DNA of 50,677 nt from Hydrogenophaga sp. (lineage in GTDB: Bacteria; Pseudomonadota; Gammaproteobacteria; Burkholderiales; Burkholderiaceae_C): positions 1 through 50,677 of the forward strand of contig JAABQG010000023.1 of NCBI GenBank assembly GCA_011391595.1, written 5' to 3'. The notes under the pieces are model-generated. The model worked only from the letters and a program-made list of their open reading frames with translations. It did no database searches and was not told the DNA's origin. Below, piece by piece: positions 18,022-26,702 of this stretch. The position numbers and the translations under genes were made by a program. The stretch's first letter is position 1, and every line of letters begins with the position of its first letter.

Positions 18022-18297
18022 ATGGACTGCCGCCCCGGCTGCGGCGCGTGTTGCATCGCGCCCTCGATCAGCTCCCCCATTCCCGGGAACCTTGGCATGC
18101 CCGGCGGCAAACCGGCCGGCATGCGCTGCGTGCAGCTCGACGAGGCCAGGCGCTGCCGCCTCTTCGGCCAGCCCGAACGCCCGGCCGTGTGCCGCCAGAT
18201 CCAGCCGTCGCAGGAGATGTGCGGGGCGCACGAAGATGGCGGTCGCCATGCCCTGGTGTACCTTGCGCGACTGGAAAGCCTGACCGCCCCGCAGTAA
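18022..18297 (+). CDS. YkgJ-family cysteine cluster protein
   Basis: A 91-residue protein whose N-terminus [14 protein letters not shown] carries the YkgJ/CxxxCxxCC cluster thought to bind zinc or an iron-sulfur centre; later cysteines (MRCVQL, RCRLF, VCRQI, MCGA) complete the family pattern. Function is unknown. A GTG at 18019 directly before the ATG is an alternative start; GGGAGAG lies upstream. The next gene follows after 39 bases. Confidence 0.87.
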   Translation: MDCRPGCGACCIAPSISSPIPGNLGMPGGKPAGMRCVQLDEARRCRLFGQPERPAVCRQIQPSQEMCGAHEDGGRHALVYLARLESLTAPQ

Positions 18298-18336
18298 GCT
18301 CAGCCGCCCGCCAACGATCGAACCCCGGAGACCTTC

Positions 18337-19116
18337 ATGCACACCCCCTCACTCAAAGACATCGTCAGCCCCGAAGAATGGGCGTTGCGCTGCGACCTCG
18401 CAGCCTGCTACCGGCTGGTGGCCCTGTATGGCTGGAGCGATCTGGTTTTCACCCATATCAGCGCCAAGCTGCCCGAGTCGGTGTCCGGCGATGACCATCA
18501 TTTCCTGATCAACCCTTACGGCCTGATGTTCGATGAAATCACCGCCTCCAGCCTGGTCAAGGTCGACATGGCCTGCAACAAGCTGCACGACACGCCCTTC
18601 CCGGTCAACCCGGCCGGCTTCGTGATCCACAGCGCGGTGCACGAGGCACGCCCCGAGGCCGGCTGCGTGCTGCACACCCACACGCGCGCCGGCGTCGGCG
18701 TCAGCGCCCAGAAGCACGGCATCCTGCCGATCAGTCAGCAAAGCACCTTCGTGCTCGCGTCGCTGGCCTACCACGACTATGAAGGCGTGGCCTTCCGCGC
18801 GGAGGAAAAGCCGCGCCTGCAGGCCGATCTCGGCCACGCCAACTTCATGGTGCTGCGCAACCACGGCCTGCTGACCGTGGGCAAAACCATCGCCGATGCC
18901 TTCCTGAGCATGTTCACGCTGGAGAACACCTGCCGCATCCAGGTCGATGCGCTGGCCGGCCAGAGCGGCATGGACGGTCTCACGCCGGTCAACCCGCTGA
19001 TCGTCAAGGGCGTGGCCGAGGCGATGCGGGTGCAGACCGGCGGACTCGGCGGCGCCTTCGTCTGGCCGTCACTGATCCGCAAGCTCGATCGCACGGACCC
19101 CAGCTACAAGACCTGA
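18337..19116 (+). CDS. class II aldolase/adducin-family protein
   Basis: A 259-residue member of the class II aldolase/adducin superfamily, typically zinc-dependent aldolases or epimerases of sugar phosphates. Metal-binding candidates are H113 and H115 in VLHTHTRAGV and the His of LRNHGLLTVG. The sequence begins SPEEWALRCDLAACYRLVALYG, the usual N-terminal helix. Members without sugar-operon context, as here, have unassigned function. The ATG at 18337 follows CCCGGAG. The gene is followed by an FNR-type box at 19153. Confidence 0.9.
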   Translation: MHTPSLKDIVSPEEWALRCDLAACYRLVALYGWSDLVFTHISAKLPESVSGDDHHFLINPYGLMFDEITASSLVKVDMACNKLHDTPFPVNPAGFVIHSAVHEARPEAGCVLHTHTRAGVGVSAQKHGILPISQQSTFVLASLAYHDYEGVAFRAEEKPRLQADLGHANFMVLRNHGLLTVGKTIADAFLSMFTLENTCRIQVDALAGQSGMDGLTPVNPLIVKGVAEAMRVQTGGLGGAFVWPSLIRKLDRTDPSYKT

Positions 19117-19152
19117 TCCCGCCGCAAGGACAGCCCCGGGACGCGTCTGAAT

Positions 19153-19166
19153 TTGATGCAAATCAA
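19153..19166 (+). promoter_or_regulatory. perfect FNR-type box upstream of uspA-like gene
   Basis: TTGATGCAAATCAA matches the FNR consensus TTGAT-N4-ATCAA at every fixed base. Its centre is 72 bases before the UspA start. A class II geometry (centre at -41.5) would put transcription start near 19201 with CAAAAT at 19188-19193 as the -10 element. Confidence 0.75.
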
Positions 19167-19231
19167 GAATACCTGCGCGCATCGGCGCAAAATGGTGCGC
19201 ATCCAGAACTTCCTGTGAAAAGAGTCCCATC

Positions 19232-19666
19232 ATGTTCAAGCACATCCTCCTCGCAACCGACGGTTCCGCCAGCGCAGAGCACGCGGCGAAGAAAGCGATG
19301 GAGCTCGCCCGCATCCACGGCGCCCATGTCACCGCGGCCTATGTCGTGGACCCTTATCCCTATATCGGCATCGGTGAAGTCAATCCCATGGCTTTCCAGT
19401 CGTACATGAACTCGGCGCAGGAGGCGTCCACCAAGGCCTTCACGCACATTGCCGACCTCGCGGCGGCCGAGGGCGTGCAGCTTCAGGTGCGTCTGGTGGA
19501 GAACATGCAGACCGCACGCGGCATCGTCGAACTGGCCGAAGAGGCCGCCGCCGACCTGATCGTCATCGGCTCCCACGGGCGCAGCGGCGTGCAGAAGCTG
19601 GTGCTCGGCAGCGTCGCCGGCAAGGTGGTGGCCCTGTCTTCCCGGCCGGTGCTGGTGATTCGCTGA
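19232..19666 (+). CDS. universal stress protein UspA family
   Basis: A 144-residue single-domain UspA protein. It begins MFKHILLATDGSASAEHAAKK and contains the ATP-binding signature GSHGRSGVQKLVLGSVAGKV, so it probably binds ATP. Universal stress proteins help survival under starvation and low oxygen; the perfect FNR-type box upstream suggests oxygen-controlled expression. The start at 19232 has only a weak AAGAG site. It ends facing the MFS gene, with CCGGGGA/TCCCCGG arms at 19678 and 19720 in the gap. Confidence 0.95.
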   Translation: MFKHILLATDGSASAEHAAKKAMELARIHGAHVTAAYVVDPYPYIGIGEVNPMAFQSYMNSAQEASTKAFTHIADLAAAEGVQLQVRLVENMQTARGIVELAEEAAADLIVIGSHGRSGVQKLVLGSVAGKVVALSSRPVLVIR

Positions 19667-19733
19667 CTTCGGCATTTCCGGGGACGCAGCACTCGGCGCG
19701 AGAGGCTTGAGAGACGCGCTCCCCGGCCCGAGC

Positions 19734-20975
19734 TCACCGGGGTAACGGCTTCTGGCGCGATGCCAGGATCGCCCCCAACCCCAACGCAACCGCCGAAAAC
19801 ACCAGCCCCCGCGCCAGCCCGCCCGGGCCGTCGGCAATCCAGCCGACGATGGTCGGTCCGACGATCTGCCCGCCCGCAAACACAACTGTGAAAGCGCTGA
19901 TGCCCGCCGGCCAGTGCGCCTGCGGCAGGTTGTGCCGCACCAATGCCGTCGTCGACGCCACCACCGACAAAAATACCGCGCCAAACAGCAGGCCCGAGGC
20001 CAGCACCACCGGCCACGCCGAGGTCAACGCGGGCAGGATCGTCGCCAGGCCCAGCAGCGCATTGAGGATGGCCAGCGCCTGTCCGCCCCGGGCGCGGTCC
20101 AGCAGACCGGCCCAGATTCGCGACGACAGCAGCACCGCCATCCCCAGCAGCGCGTAAAACAGCGTCACCGCAACAGCGCTCGCACCCTGCTCACGCAGCA
20201 ACGCGATCACGAAAGTCATGTAGCCGATATAGCCCACGCCGAACAGCGCGTACCCCGCGAGCGCAAAACCGAGCGGACGCCATTCAAACGCCGATTTTCC
20301 AGTCAAACCAGCCGATCCCCAGCTTCGATGCGTCGAAGTCTGCTCCTCTTTATGGAGCATCCTGGAGGGCCGGCGCAACCCGGCTGTCGCGGCCAGGCAG
20401 ACGCCGGCCAGCGCCCACCAAGCCCACGCCCAGCCGTGTTCAACGCCGCGCGCCGCCTCCAGCACCACCGGCACCAGCAGCGCCGACACCACGATGCCCA
20501 GCCCCGTGCCCCCGTAGTACAGCCCGATCAGCAAGCCAGCACGCCCCGGCTGCAGCGCGGCCAGCCGGGCCGCCAGCAGCCCCCCGCTGATGAACACGAA
20601 CGCGCTCGCCACCCCGGCCAGCAAACGCTGGACCAGCAGCGGTGCCGCATCGGTCACGAAGCCGCTCAATCCCATGAACACGCTGGCCAGCAGCGCACCC
20701 CACAGCAACACCGGCGCCGGTCCGAAGCGGCTCATCAGGCGCGGCGTGGCCAGCGCCCCGAACAGATACCCCACGGCGTTCACCGTGTTCATGGCCCCGG
20801 CCAGGGTGTAAGTCCAGCCCAGATCGGCGCGCATGGCCGGCAGCAGCAGGCCATAGGCAAAGCGTGTGATGCCCAGGGACACCGCCGCACCCAGTGAAAG
20901 CGCCAGCGCCAGCCACACCATTGACAAGGATGCCGATGACGGCGGGCCTGGTGGCGAGATATTGGATGGCGGCAT
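19734..20975 (-). CDS. YbfB/YjiJ-family MFS transporter
   Basis: A 413-residue major facilitator superfamily carrier with about twelve hydrophobic segments. The N-terminal GAAVSLGITRFAYGLLLPAM is typical of the YbfB/YjiJ subfamily, and the linker near residues 190-215 is hydrophilic as expected. Substrate is unknown. The ATG at 20975 (MPPSNIS) opens just before the first helix; longer frames to 21371 overlap the divergent reductase gene and are not credible. It is transcribed away from the gene at 21054. Confidence 0.9.
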   Translation of the reverse strand: MPPSNISPPGPPSSASLSMVWLALALSLGAAVSLGITRFAYGLLLPAMRADLGWTYTLAGAMNTVNAVGYLFGALATPRLMSRFGPAPVLLWGALLASVFMGLSGFVTDAAPLLVQRLLAGVASAFVFISGGLLAARLAALQPGRAGLLIGLYYGGTGLGIVVSALLVPVVLEAARGVEHGWAWAWWALAGVCLAATAGLRRPSRMLHKEEQTSTHRSWGSAGLTGKSAFEWRPLGFALAGYALFGVGYIGYMTFVIALLREQGASAVAVTLFYALLGMAVLLSSRIWAGLLDRARGGQALAILNALLGLATILPALTSAWPVVLASGLLFGAVFLSVVASTTALVRHNLPQAHWPAGISAFTVVFAGGQIVGPTIVGWIADGPGGLARGLVFSAVALGLGAILASRQKPLPR

Positions 20976-21053
20976 GTTCAAGGCATTTTGCGGGACCGGC
21001 CCGAAATATGTGTACGCTTGGGGTTTTCCCCAACGTTCAATCAGAGTCCTGTC

Positions 21054-22157
21054 ATGTCCCCACTCTTCACTCCCATCCAGGCCGGCGCACTGTCGCTGGC
21101 CAACCGCATCGTCATGGCACCACTCACGCGCAATCGTGCGCCCGATGCCATCCCCACCCCGCTGATGGCCACCTACTACCGCCAGCGCGCGGGCGCCGGG
21201 TTGCTGATCACCGAGGCCACGGCGATCAGTCCGCAGGCCCAGGGCTATGCCGACGTGCCCGGCTTGTACAGCACCGAACAACTCGACGGCTGGAAGCGCG
21301 TCACCCAGGCGGTTCACGAGGCGGACGGGAAAATCGTGGTGCAGCTCTGGCACGTGGGCCGGGTCTCGCATGTCTCACTGCAGCCCCATAACCTGGCGCC
21401 GGTGGCGCCTTCCGCCCTTCGCGCCAAAACCAAGACCGTGCTGATCGTGGACGGCGTGCCAACCTTCACCGACACCTCGGAGCCGCGCGCCCTGGACGCA
21501 GAGGAACTGCCAGGCATCGTGCAGGACTACCGCCACGCAGCGCGCAATGCCATCGCAGCGGGTTTCGACGGCGTTGAAATCCATGCCGCCAACGGCTACC
21601 TGATCGACCAGTTCCTGAAAACAAGCTCGAACCAACGCACCGACGACTACGGCGGCAGCATCAAGAACCGCGCACGGCTGCTGCTCGAAGTGGCCGCCGC
21701 CGTGGCCGACACCATTGGCGGTGAGCGCACCGGCATCCGCCTGTCACCGGTCACGCCGGCCAACGACGTGTTCGACGCCCATCCGCAACCCTTGTTCGAC
21801 TACGTGGTGCGCCATCTGGCCCCACTAAATTTGGCCTACATCCACGTCATCGAAGGTGCCACGGGCGGCGCGCGCGAGATTGCCGACCGTCCCTTCGACT
21901 ATGCTGAACTGCGTCAGGCCTGGCGCGACGCCGGTGGCACCGGTGCGTGGATGGTCAACAACGGCTACGACCTAGCTTTGGCCGAGAAATCCCTGGCAGA
22001 GGGCGCCGATCTGGTCGCCTTTGGCCGGCCCTTCATCGCCAACCCGGACCTGCCCATGCGACTGCGCCGGGGCGGCCCGTTCAATACACCGGACCGCACC
22101 ACGTTCTATGGCGGTGGCGAAAAGGGCTACACGGACTACCCGTCGCTGTCGGACTGA
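21054..22157 (+). CDS. alkene reductase of the old yellow enzyme family (NemA-like)
   Basis: A 367-residue FMN enzyme that reduces activated C=C bonds and often nitro or nitrate esters with NADPH. It begins SPLFTPIQAGALSLANRIVMAPLTR, and the active-site segment IHAANGYLIDQFL and the following DDYGGSIKNRAR are characteristic; FMN phosphate contacts appear in LVAFGRPFIANPDL. The ATG at 21054 gives the family start; an in-frame ATG at 20988 is less likely. A GCGCCGC/GCGGCGC hairpin follows. Confidence 0.93.
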   Translation: MSPLFTPIQAGALSLANRIVMAPLTRNRAPDAIPTPLMATYYRQRAGAGLLITEATAISPQAQGYADVPGLYSTEQLDGWKRVTQAVHEADGKIVVQLWHVGRVSHVSLQPHNLAPVAPSALRAKTKTVLIVDGVPTFTDTSEPRALDAEELPGIVQDYRHAARNAIAAGFDGVEIHAANGYLIDQFLKTSSNQRTDDYGGSIKNRARLLLEVAAAVADTIGGERTGIRLSPVTPANDVFDAHPQPLFDYVVRHLAPLNLAYIHVIEGATGGAREIADRPFDYAELRQAWRDAGGTGAWMVNNGYDLALAEKSLAEGADLVAFGRPFIANPDLPMRLRRGGPFNTPDRTTFYGGGEKGYTDYPSLSD

Positions 22158-22168
22158 AGCGACAGCGT

Positions 22169-22191
22169 GCGCCGCATTGACAGCGCGGCGC
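22169..22191. terminator. hairpin between convergent genes
   Basis: GCGCCGC, nine bases, GCGGCGC: a perfect seven-pair GC stem between the stops of the alkene reductase and hemerythrin genes. It has no T tract, so termination is only probable. Confidence 0.5.
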
Positions 22192-22206
22192 GGCCCCCTG
22201 CAGTGC

Positions 22207-22788
22207 TTATTCGCCGAGCCCGATAGGCGCGGGCGCCCGCATCACGATGCGGGTGAACAGGCGGTCGTAGGCGGGGTCCGGCGGGTACTTGCCGGTCAGA
22301 GGATCGCAGTTGGTCTCGAAGGCAGCGTCGAGCTCCTTCCAGTCGGCCTCGTTCAGCACCTTCTCGGCCTCGGGCAGGATCACCTCTTCCTCCAGGCGCA
22401 TGTGCTCCAGATAGGCGTCGACATACTGCTTGAACGCATCGGTGAACGCCTTGTGCCGCGACTCACCCAGCAACTCCCACGACAGCAGCAGATGCTGCAC
22501 ATCGCGCACCGACTTTTCGCTGTGCATGTGGTCACGCTCCAGCCGGTCCACCGTGCCCATCACATGCGGCGCGGCCTTGGCCACCCGGGGAAAAAGCAGG
22601 TTCGACTCCTTGGGGTGGTGCAGGCGCTCCGGAAACTCGTCGATATAGAAAAGCATCGCGCGCATGACGTCAAAGAAACTCTCGGGCTTGTCGGCCGGGC
22701 CGCGCTCCACCATCATCCGCATCGACTGCAACATGGCGGCAAGAGATGAATGCTCGTCCCGGATGATCTGCAGGCTGGTGTGTTTCAT
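22207..22788 (-). CDS. hemerythrin-domain protein
   Basis: A 193-residue cytoplasmic protein with a hemerythrin HHE domain: histidines in IIRDEHSSL, HHPKESNLLFP, LERDHMHSEK and YLEHMRLEEEVILP supply the di-iron ligands and carboxylates. Such proteins bind oxygen or nitric oxide or repair iron centres. I chose the ATG at 22788, preceded by CAGGAGA; a longer frame to 22848 lacks that. An FNR-like box (22852-22865) lies upstream, suggesting control by oxygen. Confidence 0.92.
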   Translation of the reverse strand: MKHTSLQIIRDEHSSLAAMLQSMRMMVERGPADKPESFFDVMRAMLFYIDEFPERLHHPKESNLLFPRVAKAAPHVMGTVDRLERDHMHSEKSVRDVQHLLLSWELLGESRHKAFTDAFKQYVDAYLEHMRLEEEVILPEAEKVLNEADWKELDAAFETNCDPLTGKYPPDPAYDRLFTRIVMRAPAPIGLGE

Positions 22789-22851
22789 GGCGGTCTCCTG
22801 ATAGTTGCGCTTTCCCTGTTGCAAGCATGCCAGATCGTACGACTGCAAACC

Positions 22852-22865
22852 ATGATTCAGGTCAA
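22852..22865 (-). promoter_or_regulatory. FNR-like box upstream of hemerythrin gene
   Basis: On the minus strand TTGACCTGAATCAT is TTGA-N6-TCA plus one mismatch. With its centre at -41.5, transcription would begin near 22817 with CATGCT (22829-22824) as the -10 element. The match is imperfect. Confidence 0.45.
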
Positions 22866-22905
22866 GATGTGAGCCGGCAGGACCAACGGCCTGCCTCGCC
22901 CGCGC

Positions 22906-25122
22906 TCAGGGCGCTGGCGCCCGCCAGCGCTTGAGCAGCAGGGCGTTGGCCATCACGCTCACTGAACTCAGGGCCATCGCGGCGCCTGCCACCACCGGAT
23001 TCAGGTAGCCCAGCGCGGCCAGCGGAATGCCAGCCACGTTGTAGGCAAAAGCCCAGAACAGGTTCTGACGGATCTTGGCCACGGTGCGGTCGGAGATGTC
23101 CAGGGCTGCCGCCACCAGACCCACATCGCCACGCATCAGCGTGATGCCGGCCGCGTGCATGGCCACGTCAGTGCCATTGCCCATCGCCAGGCCGACGTCG
23201 GCCGCCGCCAGCGCCGGGGCATCGTTCACGCCGTCGCCGACCATTGCCACGGTGTGTCCACCGTGCTTGAGCTTCGCGACCTGCGCCGCCTTGTCCCCAG
23301 GCAGCACCTCGGCCATCACTTCGCCGTCCTCGGGCCGCAGGCCCAGCCGGCGCGCCATGGCTTCGGCCGCGCCGCGGTTGTCGCCGGAAATCATCACCGG
23401 CTTGATGCCACGCGCGCGCAGCACGGCCAGCGCGGCCTGCGCACCGGGTTTGGGTTCGTCGCCAAAGGCCATCAATGCACGAAGCGAGACACCTTCCGTT
23501 GTTCGCTCGGCCATCGCCGACACCGTGGCCCCTTGTCGCTGCAAGTCTGCAGCCCGCGCTGCCAACGGCCCCATCGCCACGCCGAGTTCCTCCATCCAGC
23601 GCAGGCTGCCGACCAACACGCTGCGCGCGCCGACCTCGCCTTCGCCGCCGCGTCCGGGCACCGACCGCACGTTGTCGGGGGCTTCGAACGCCAGCCCCCT
23701 GGCCTTCGCTGCCGCGACCACCGCATGGGCCAGCGGGTGCTCGCTGCCGCTCTGCAGGCTGGCAGCGGCCCTCAGCAGCTCGGCTTCATTCGCGCCGTCC
23801 ACGGCTACCAGTGCCGTCAGGACCGGTCGGCCCAGCGTCAGCGTACCGGTCTTGTCAAAGGCCACGATGTCCACCCTGTGCGCCAGCTCCAGCGCCTGCG
23901 CGTCCTTGATCAGGATGCCGTGTTTCGCCGCCACGCCGGTGCCGGCCATGATCGCGGCGGGCGTGGCCAGCCCCAACGCGCAGGGGCAGGCAATCACCAG
24001 CACCGCCACCGCGTGGATCAAGGCGGTCTCAAACGGCGCGCCAGCCCACCACAGCCAGGTCAGCAGCGTGGCCAGTGCGACCACCAGCACCACCGGCACG
24101 AACACCGCCGCCACCTGGTCCACCAGCCGCTGGATCGGGGCCTTGGCCGCCTGCGCATCCTCCACCAGGCGGATGATGCGCGAGAGCACCGTCTCGCTGC
24201 CCACCGCCGTCACCTGCAGCACCACGCGGCCCTCGCCATTGATCGAGCCGCCGGTAAGCTTCTCGCCCGGCTCGCGCGGCACCGGCAGCGGCTCGCCGGT
24301 CAGCATGGACTCGTCCACCTGCGTCTGGCCTTCGAGCAGCGTGCCGTCCACGGGAAAACGCTCGCCGGGCTTCACCACAATCCGGTCGCCCACCAGCACC
24401 TCGGCGACAGGCACATCGACCTCGCCATCGAGCCCGATCAGATGGGCTGCGTCCGGCCGCAAGGCGTGCAGCGCACGGATGGCCGTGGTGGTCTGGCGCT
24501 TCGCGCGCGCCTCCAGAAACTTGCCTAGCAGCACCAGCGTCACCACCACCGCCGAGCCCTCGAAGTACAGGTGCGGCACGCTGCCGGGCACCGCCGTCAG
24601 CCAGAGCCACATCGACAGCGCCCAGCCCGCCGTGGTGCCAATCGCCACCAGCAGGTCCATGTTGCCGGTCAGCGCCAGCAGCGCGTGCCAGCCGGCCTTG
24701 TAGAAGCGCGCGCCCAGAATGAACTGCACCGGCGTGGCGAGCATGAACTGCACCCAGGCCGGCAGCATCCAGTGCTGGCCGAACAGATCGCCCAGCATCG
24801 GCAGCACCAGCGGGGCCGACAGCACCAGTCCGATCGCCACCGGGGCGAACCCCGCCCAAGGCGAAGCGTCATCCACCGCGTCCATCTGCTCGGGCGTGCG
24901 CGGCTCGTAGCCGGCGTCGCGCACCGCCCGGCGCAGGCGCGCTTCCATCTGTTCCCCCGGCGAAAACGTGATGCGCGCGGATTCGGTGGCCAGGTTGACC
25001 GTGGCGTCCTGCACGCCCGGCACTTTCTTCAGGGCCCGTTCGACCCGCGCCGAGCAGGACGCGCAGGTCATGCCGCCGATGCCGATATCGAGGGAGGGGA
25101 AGGCAGATTCAGACGTTTTCAT
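22906..25122 (-). CDS. copA: copper-exporting P1B-type ATPase CopA
   Basis: A 738-residue heavy-metal P-type ATPase that pumps Cu(I) out of the cytoplasm. One N-terminal metal-binding domain has GMTCASC (Cys20, Cys23). The transmembrane metal site is CPCALGLATPAA near residue 380, the phosphorylated Asp is in FDKTGTLTLG near 420, and the ATP-hinge motif is MVGDGVNDAPALA; an SEHPLAHAV nucleotide-binding His motif is present. The ATG at 25122 fits the family; a longer frame to 25149 would cover the promoter. A CueR-type promoter precedes it and copZ-cueR diverge from it. Confidence 0.96.
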   Translation of the reverse strand: MKTSESAFPSLDIGIGGMTCASCSARVERALKKVPGVQDATVNLATESARITFSPGEQMEARLRRAVRDAGYEPRTPEQMDAVDDASPWAGFAPVAIGLVLSAPLVLPMLGDLFGQHWMLPAWVQFMLATPVQFILGARFYKAGWHALLALTGNMDLLVAIGTTAGWALSMWLWLTAVPGSVPHLYFEGSAVVVTLVLLGKFLEARAKRQTTTAIRALHALRPDAAHLIGLDGEVDVPVAEVLVGDRIVVKPGERFPVDGTLLEGQTQVDESMLTGEPLPVPREPGEKLTGGSINGEGRVVLQVTAVGSETVLSRIIRLVEDAQAAKAPIQRLVDQVAAVFVPVVLVVALATLLTWLWWAGAPFETALIHAVAVLVIACPCALGLATPAAIMAGTGVAAKHGILIKDAQALELAHRVDIVAFDKTGTLTLGRPVLTALVAVDGANEAELLRAAASLQSGSEHPLAHAVVAAAKARGLAFEAPDNVRSVPGRGGEGEVGARSVLVGSLRWMEELGVAMGPLAARAADLQRQGATVSAMAERTTEGVSLRALMAFGDEPKPGAQAALAVLRARGIKPVMISGDNRGAAEAMARRLGLRPEDGEVMAEVLPGDKAAQVAKLKHGGHTVAMVGDGVNDAPALAAADVGLAMGNGTDVAMHAAGITLMRGDVGLVAAALDISDRTVAKIRQNLFWAFAYNVAGIPLAALGYLNPVVAGAAMALSSVSVMANALLLKRWRAPAP

Positions 25123-25129
25123 GATGGGG

Positions 25130-25160
25130 AGCGTAGTCCTTCCCTCCATGGGAAGGTCAA
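25130..25160 (-). promoter_or_regulatory. CueR-type promoter of copA
   Basis: On the minus strand -35 TTGACC (25160-25155) and -10 TACGCT (25135-25130) are 19 bases apart, the stretched spacing of MerR-family promoters. The spacer carries a perfect CCTTCCC-N5-GGGAAGG dyad (25138-25156). The first codon of copA is only 8 bases beyond the -10. Confidence 0.88.
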
Positions 25161-25289
25161 GATCTGCACTGGAATACTATTATTTAGAGAGCAATTAATA
25201 ACCACTTTACGATGGGTTTAGCCCGTTTTTATCCATAAACTGGCTCTGGAAGGTTCTTGGGGCTATTCCAGGCACCCCAACCCGGGCGC

Positions 25290-25320
25290 TTGACATTCCC
25301 ATCATGGCAAGGTTCAGACT
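25290..25320 (+). promoter_or_regulatory. CueR-type promoter of copZ-cueR
   Basis: TTGACA (25290-25295), 19 bases, CAGACT (25315-25320), with an imperfect TTCCC-ATCAT-GGCAAGG dyad in the spacer. It matches the layout of the Escherichia coli copA promoter and suggests that CueR activates its own operon. It is weaker than the copA site. Confidence 0.7.
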
Positions 25321-25355
25321 ATGCTTCTCACTTCACAACATCACGAGGATTCCCC

Positions 25356-25553
25356 ATGAACCAGACCTTCACCGTCACCGGCATGACCTGCGGCCACTGC
25401 GAAATGGCGGTCAAGCGGGCGCTCAAACAGGTGGACCCGCAGGCCGAGGTCACCATTGACCGCGCGCAGAACCAGGTTCAGGTCGACTCCACGCAGCCGC
25501 GCGAATCACTGGCCAAAGCCATCGTTGAAGAGGGTTATGCCGTCGTTGCCTGA
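25356..25553 (+). CDS. copZ: CopZ-like copper chaperone
   Basis: A 65-residue heavy-metal-associated domain protein with the copper site GMTCGHC at residues 9-15 and the beta-alpha-beta-beta-alpha-beta pattern of HMA domains. It carries Cu(I) in the cytoplasm to CopA. The ATG at 25356 follows ACGAGG. It lies directly after a CueR-type promoter and its end overlaps cueR by 17 bases, implying coupled translation. Confidence 0.92.
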   Translation: MNQTFTVTGMTCGHCEMAVKRALKQVDPQAEVTIDRAQNQVQVDSTQPRESLAKAIVEEGYAVVA

Positions 25554-25998
25554 GCCCGCCGACAGCGCCGGATTGTCGCGATTTCCGGTCAACATCGGCC
25601 AGGCGGCAGCCCGGTCAGGCGTGTCGGCCAAGATGCTGCGCCACTACGAATCGCTGGGCCTGCTCGGGCGCGTCATGCGCACCGACAACGGCTACCGCCA
25701 GTACACCGAGGCGGATGTCCATAGCCTGCGCTTCATCAAGCGCTCGCGCGACATGGGCTTCTCGATCGCCGAGATCGCCGAGCTGGTCAACCTGTGGCAT
25801 GACCGTCGCCGCGCCAGCGCCAGTGTCAAGACCATTGCGCAAAAGCACCTCGACGACCTGAGCGCCCGCATTGAGGCCATGCAGGCCATGCAGCGCACGC
25901 TGCAAAACCTGCTGCACCACTGCCATGGCGACGAGCGACCGGATTGCCCGATCCTGGACGACCTTGCGGGTTCGCCGCAGCCTTCCTGTCACGGCTGA
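25537..25998 (+). CDS. cueR: MerR-family copper-responsive regulator CueR
   Basis: A 153-residue MerR-type activator. The winged helix begins VNIGQAAARSGVSAKMLRHYES; the C-terminal metal loop C129-HGDERPD-C137 has the C-N7-C spacing of CueR, and Ser94 in RASASVK aligns with the Ser that marks monovalent-ion sensors (Cu, Ag, Au). It should activate copA and its own operon by untwisting the 19-base spacers. The ATG at 25537 overlaps copZ and gives about 17 extra residues before the core; no better start exists in frame. Confidence 0.92.
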   Translation: MPSLPEPADSAGLSRFPVNIGQAAARSGVSAKMLRHYESLGLLGRVMRTDNGYRQYTEADVHSLRFIKRSRDMGFSIAEIAELVNLWHDRRRASASVKTIAQKHLDDLSARIEAMQAMQRTLQNLLHHCHGDERPDCPILDDLAGSPQPSCHG

Positions 25999-26032
25999 CG
26001 GTTCCAACGCGCCGACTTACTACACTGGCGCC

Positions 26033-26683
26033 ATGACCGACCCTGCTTCACTGTATCCGGCTCTTGCGGCTGTCAGACCCGCGCTGTCTGAGCTCGGATC
26101 GGGCGTCGGCCCGATGACCGTGCCGGCCGGTACCGTGCTGTTCGATGAGAACGCGCCATGCCAAGGCTTTCCCATGGTGCTCGACGGCGAGGTCCGGGTC
26201 TCGCGCGACTCGGGCGACGGCCGCTCGCTGGAGCTGTACCGCGTGGTGCCGGGCGAGCTGTGCCTGGTCTCCAGCGCCTGTTTGTTTCGCAGCCAGCCGC
26301 TGTCCGCCCACGGCGTTGCGACCAAGCTCACCACGCTGCTGCTGATCCCGCCGCCCGTTTTTGCGCAATGGCTGGAAGCGCCGGCCTTCCGCAACGAAGT
26401 GCTTGGCCTGTTCGCCGAACGCATGGCCGACCTGACCGGCCTGATCGACGCCGTCGCCTTCCGCAAGCTCGATCAGCGCCTGGCCGCCGCCCTGCTGGGG
26501 CATGGCTCTGATCTGGCCACGACCCACCAGCGCCTGGCCGATGAACTGGGAACAGTGCGCGAGATCGTCACGCGTCTTCTGCGCCGCTTCGAGCGCGAAG
26601 GCTGGGTGGAACTGGCACGCGAGCGCATCCGCATCACCGACAGTGCCGCCCTGCGGGCGCTGGCCTCCGCATTGCAGGCGTGA
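26033..26683 (+). CDS. Crp/Fnr-family transcriptional regulator
   Basis: A 216-residue regulator with an N-terminal cyclic-nucleotide-type beta barrel (VLDGEVRVSRDSGDG, then GELCLVSSACLF) and a C-terminal winged helix. It lacks the N-terminal cysteine cluster of FNR, so it is not an ordinary oxygen-sensing FNR. Its recognition helix VREIVTRLLRRF has the R-E-x3-R pattern of CRP, which reads GTGA-N6-TCAC; exactly such a site lies 20 bases after this gene. The two internal cysteines could sense redox or sulfur species. It starts 34 bases after cueR on the same strand. Confidence 0.9.
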   Translation: MTDPASLYPALAAVRPALSELGSGVGPMTVPAGTVLFDENAPCQGFPMVLDGEVRVSRDSGDGRSLELYRVVPGELCLVSSACLFRSQPLSAHGVATKLTTLLLIPPPVFAQWLEAPAFRNEVLGLFAERMADLTGLIDAVAFRKLDQRLAAALLGHGSDLATTHQRLADELGTVREIVTRLLRRFEREGWVELARERIRITDSAALRALASALQA

Positions 26684-26702
26684 TGGCCCGGCCCGCCGCT
26701 GC

